Assembly: GCA_947168665.1 (NCBI GenBank)
Contig: CAMVMX010000004.1
Location: 1 to 64,000 of the forward strand
DNA from: an uncultured Bacteroidales bacterium
GTDB lineage: Bacteria > Bacteroidota > Bacteroidia > Bacteroidales > P3
Direction: 5' to 3'
Length of the DNA stretch: 64,000 bases
The notes under the pieces were generated by a model. That model was not told the origin of the DNA and did not search any database. It worked only from the letters and a program-made list of their open reading frames with translations. Both the position numbers and the translations under genes were made by a program. Within the stretch, counting starts at the first letter, position 1, and each line of letters begins with the position of its first letter. Shown here piece after piece: positions 63,049-64,000 of this stretch.

Positions 63049-63516
63049 CTAAATATCGTCCTCCGATTCGGGAACCATCTCGTCCCAGTTGATTTGGGTG
63101 GGATAGATGTTGTCGCGGATTATGGTGCCGGGGAAATCGTTGCGGATGCGCTGCAAAAAGACATATGCATCGAGGCGGGTGCGGAAATCGCCCACCTTCA
63201 CCTTGAAATTGGGCTCGTCAAACACCACATAGGCCTCCACGCCGGGATAGGCTTCGCGGATGCGCTCCTTCATGTCAAACGCGCGGTTTTTGGATGCTGA
63301 CCCCGACAGGGAAGCCACTTGGATGCGGTAGCCCGGGATGGTGCGCACCCGCTCGTTGAGCTCGACATGTTTCTGCACCAGCTGCGCCACCGCTACATCA
63401 CCTTTGATTTCGACATGCCCTCTGCTTCTGTTGCTGCCATAGGTGCGCACACTCTGGGCCTGCACTGCCGTGCAAGCCAAAGCCGTCAACATAAAAACAA
63501 AAAAATATTTCTTCAT
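63049..63516 (-). CDS. SPOR domain protein
   Basis: 155 residues. Signal peptide 1-21 (ends VQAQ). Residues about 60-140 form a SPOR domain, a peptidoglycan-binding fold: YRIQVASLSGSASKNRAFDM and KVKVGDFRTRLDAYVFLQRI. SPOR domains bind glycan strands lacking stem peptides. Separate transcription from the universal stress protein is likely. Confidence 0.88.
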   Translation of the reverse strand: MKKYFFVFMLTALACTAVQAQSVRTYGSNRSRGHVEIKGDVAVAQLVQKHVELNERVRTIPGYRIQVASLSGSASKNRAFDMKERIREAYPGVEAYVVFDEPNFKVKVGDFRTRLDAYVFLQRIRNDFPGTIIRDNIYPTQINWDEMVPESEDDI

Positions 63517-63543
63517 AGTCTTGAATGGTTTATGTTACAAACG

Positions 63544-63567
63544 TTGCCGGAGTCATCCCTCCGGCAA
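63544..63567 (-). terminator. Terminator of the universal stress protein gene
   Basis: TTGCCGGAG (63544-63552) pairs perfectly with CTCCGGCAA (63559-63567), 38 bases past the stop codon of the minus-strand gene. Confidence 0.65.
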
Positions 63568-63604
63568 CTGATAAGTTCTGCGTCAAGGTGACATCCGCCT
63601 TTCG

Positions 63605-64000
63605 TCAACGGGCGAAGGAGTTGACCTCCTCGGGGCGGATGGAAAGCACCGGGCGGGAGGACATGGTGAGCATCTGCTGCGCATAGTTGCCCAGCAGGAA
63701 ACTGGTGAGGGACGACTCCTGCTCGGTCATAATCACAATCATGTCGGCATTCACCTCGTCGGCATACTCCAACGTGGTGACCGTGAGATTCTTCGGCACA
63801 CTCACACACTTGCACACATGCTTCACGTCGGCCTTCGTCAGATAGTTGTCCACCTGGTTCACATAACTGTCTACAATGCCCTTGATGGTCTTATTGTCAG
63901 AGGTGTACAGCCCGAGAATATGTAACTCAGACCCGAACACCTTGGCGAAATTGGCTGCGGCGGGTACCTTCTGGCGCGTGTCGGCCGAGCTGTCGATGGG
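63605..64000 (-). CDS. Universal stress protein (partial, 5' end outside the window)
   Basis: 132 residues visible; the frame is open to the window edge (PIDSSADTRQKVPAAANFAKVFG at its start), so the apparent GTG at 63940 is internal. Shows the UspA-type pattern SELHILGLYTSD and a later DMIVIMTEQESSL, with the nucleotide-loop-like GNYAQQMLTMSSRPVLSIRPEE. UspA-fold proteins bind ATP in some cases. Confidence 0.85.
   Translation of the reverse strand, partial: PIDSSADTRQKVPAAANFAKVFGSELHILGLYTSDNKTIKGIVDSYVNQVDNYLTKADVKHVCKCVSVPKNLTVTTLEYADEVNADMIVIMTEQESSLTSFLLGNYAQQMLTMSSRPVLSIRPEEVNSFAR

Overview
The window comes from a member of the Bacteroidota, most likely an anaerobic Bacteroidales species. 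Evidence: several secreted proteins end in a type A type IX secretion (T9SS) sorting domain; promoters show the phylum's -7 signature TAnnTTTG, in two cases with TTTG about 19 nt upstream; and lipoproteins, DUF5723 and short-epsilon atpDC genes are typical of the group. A cobalamin riboswitch and meaB point to B12-dependent metabolism, and an electron-bifurcation-type acyl-CoA dehydrogenase/EtfAB operon to anaerobic acyl-CoA chemistry. Exact genus cannot be read from the sequence.

Layout. 1-0.85 kb: array of inverted CCCCGTAGGGG / CCCCTACGGGG modules. 0.9-5.8 kb (minus): a cobalamin riboswitch followed by a 1517-residue T9SS-sorted multidomain surface protein. 5.9-13 kb: DUF1232 protein, an MsrA-fRMsr fusion, a DUF5714 protein, a TonB receptor, a small protein and an M28 peptidase fused to a predicted beta-barrel. 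13-23.5 kb (all plus): two T9SS/carbohydrate-binding-type secreted proteins, pyrE, a SUMF1-type protein, hpt, a lipoprotein, a large AsmA-like protein and an ECF sigma operon. 23.7-26 kb: a Nudix gene duplicated around a foreign AT-rich insert that looks like an Rhs-type effector tail plus a two-TM immunity-like gene and an Rhs remnant. 26-30.3 kb: dprA, atpDC and an adenosine-type deaminase. 30.5-31.6 kb: IS5-type transposase. 31.7-40 kb: T9SS protein with a structured leader, a flavoprotein cluster, an OppA-like lipoprotein, a 149-bp inverted-repeat element, and an esterase. 40-47.4 kb (plus): lipoprotein plus DUF5723 protein, der, MORN-type lipoprotein, CCA-adding enzyme and miaA, the last without a normal start codon. 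47.7-52.2 kb (minus): nagB and ridA-acd-etfB-etfA. 52.4-56 kb: MBOAT/SGNH acetylation pair and anmK. 56-58.2 kb (minus): hemW and meaB. 58.3 kb: tRNA-Met. 58.5-63 kb (minus): two near-identical T9SS proteins separated by an unrelated secreted protein, within a partial tandem duplication. 63-64 kb: SPOR protein and the 3' part of a universal stress protein gene.

The points most worth following are the B12-riboswitch-controlled T9SS surface protein, the Nudix/Rhs-tail/immunity cassette, the T9SS gene pair whose differences are confined to two patches, the candidate pseudoknot leader at 31.7 kb, and the start-less miaA directly after the CCA gene. All functional statements are from reading motifs by eye; no database search was run.
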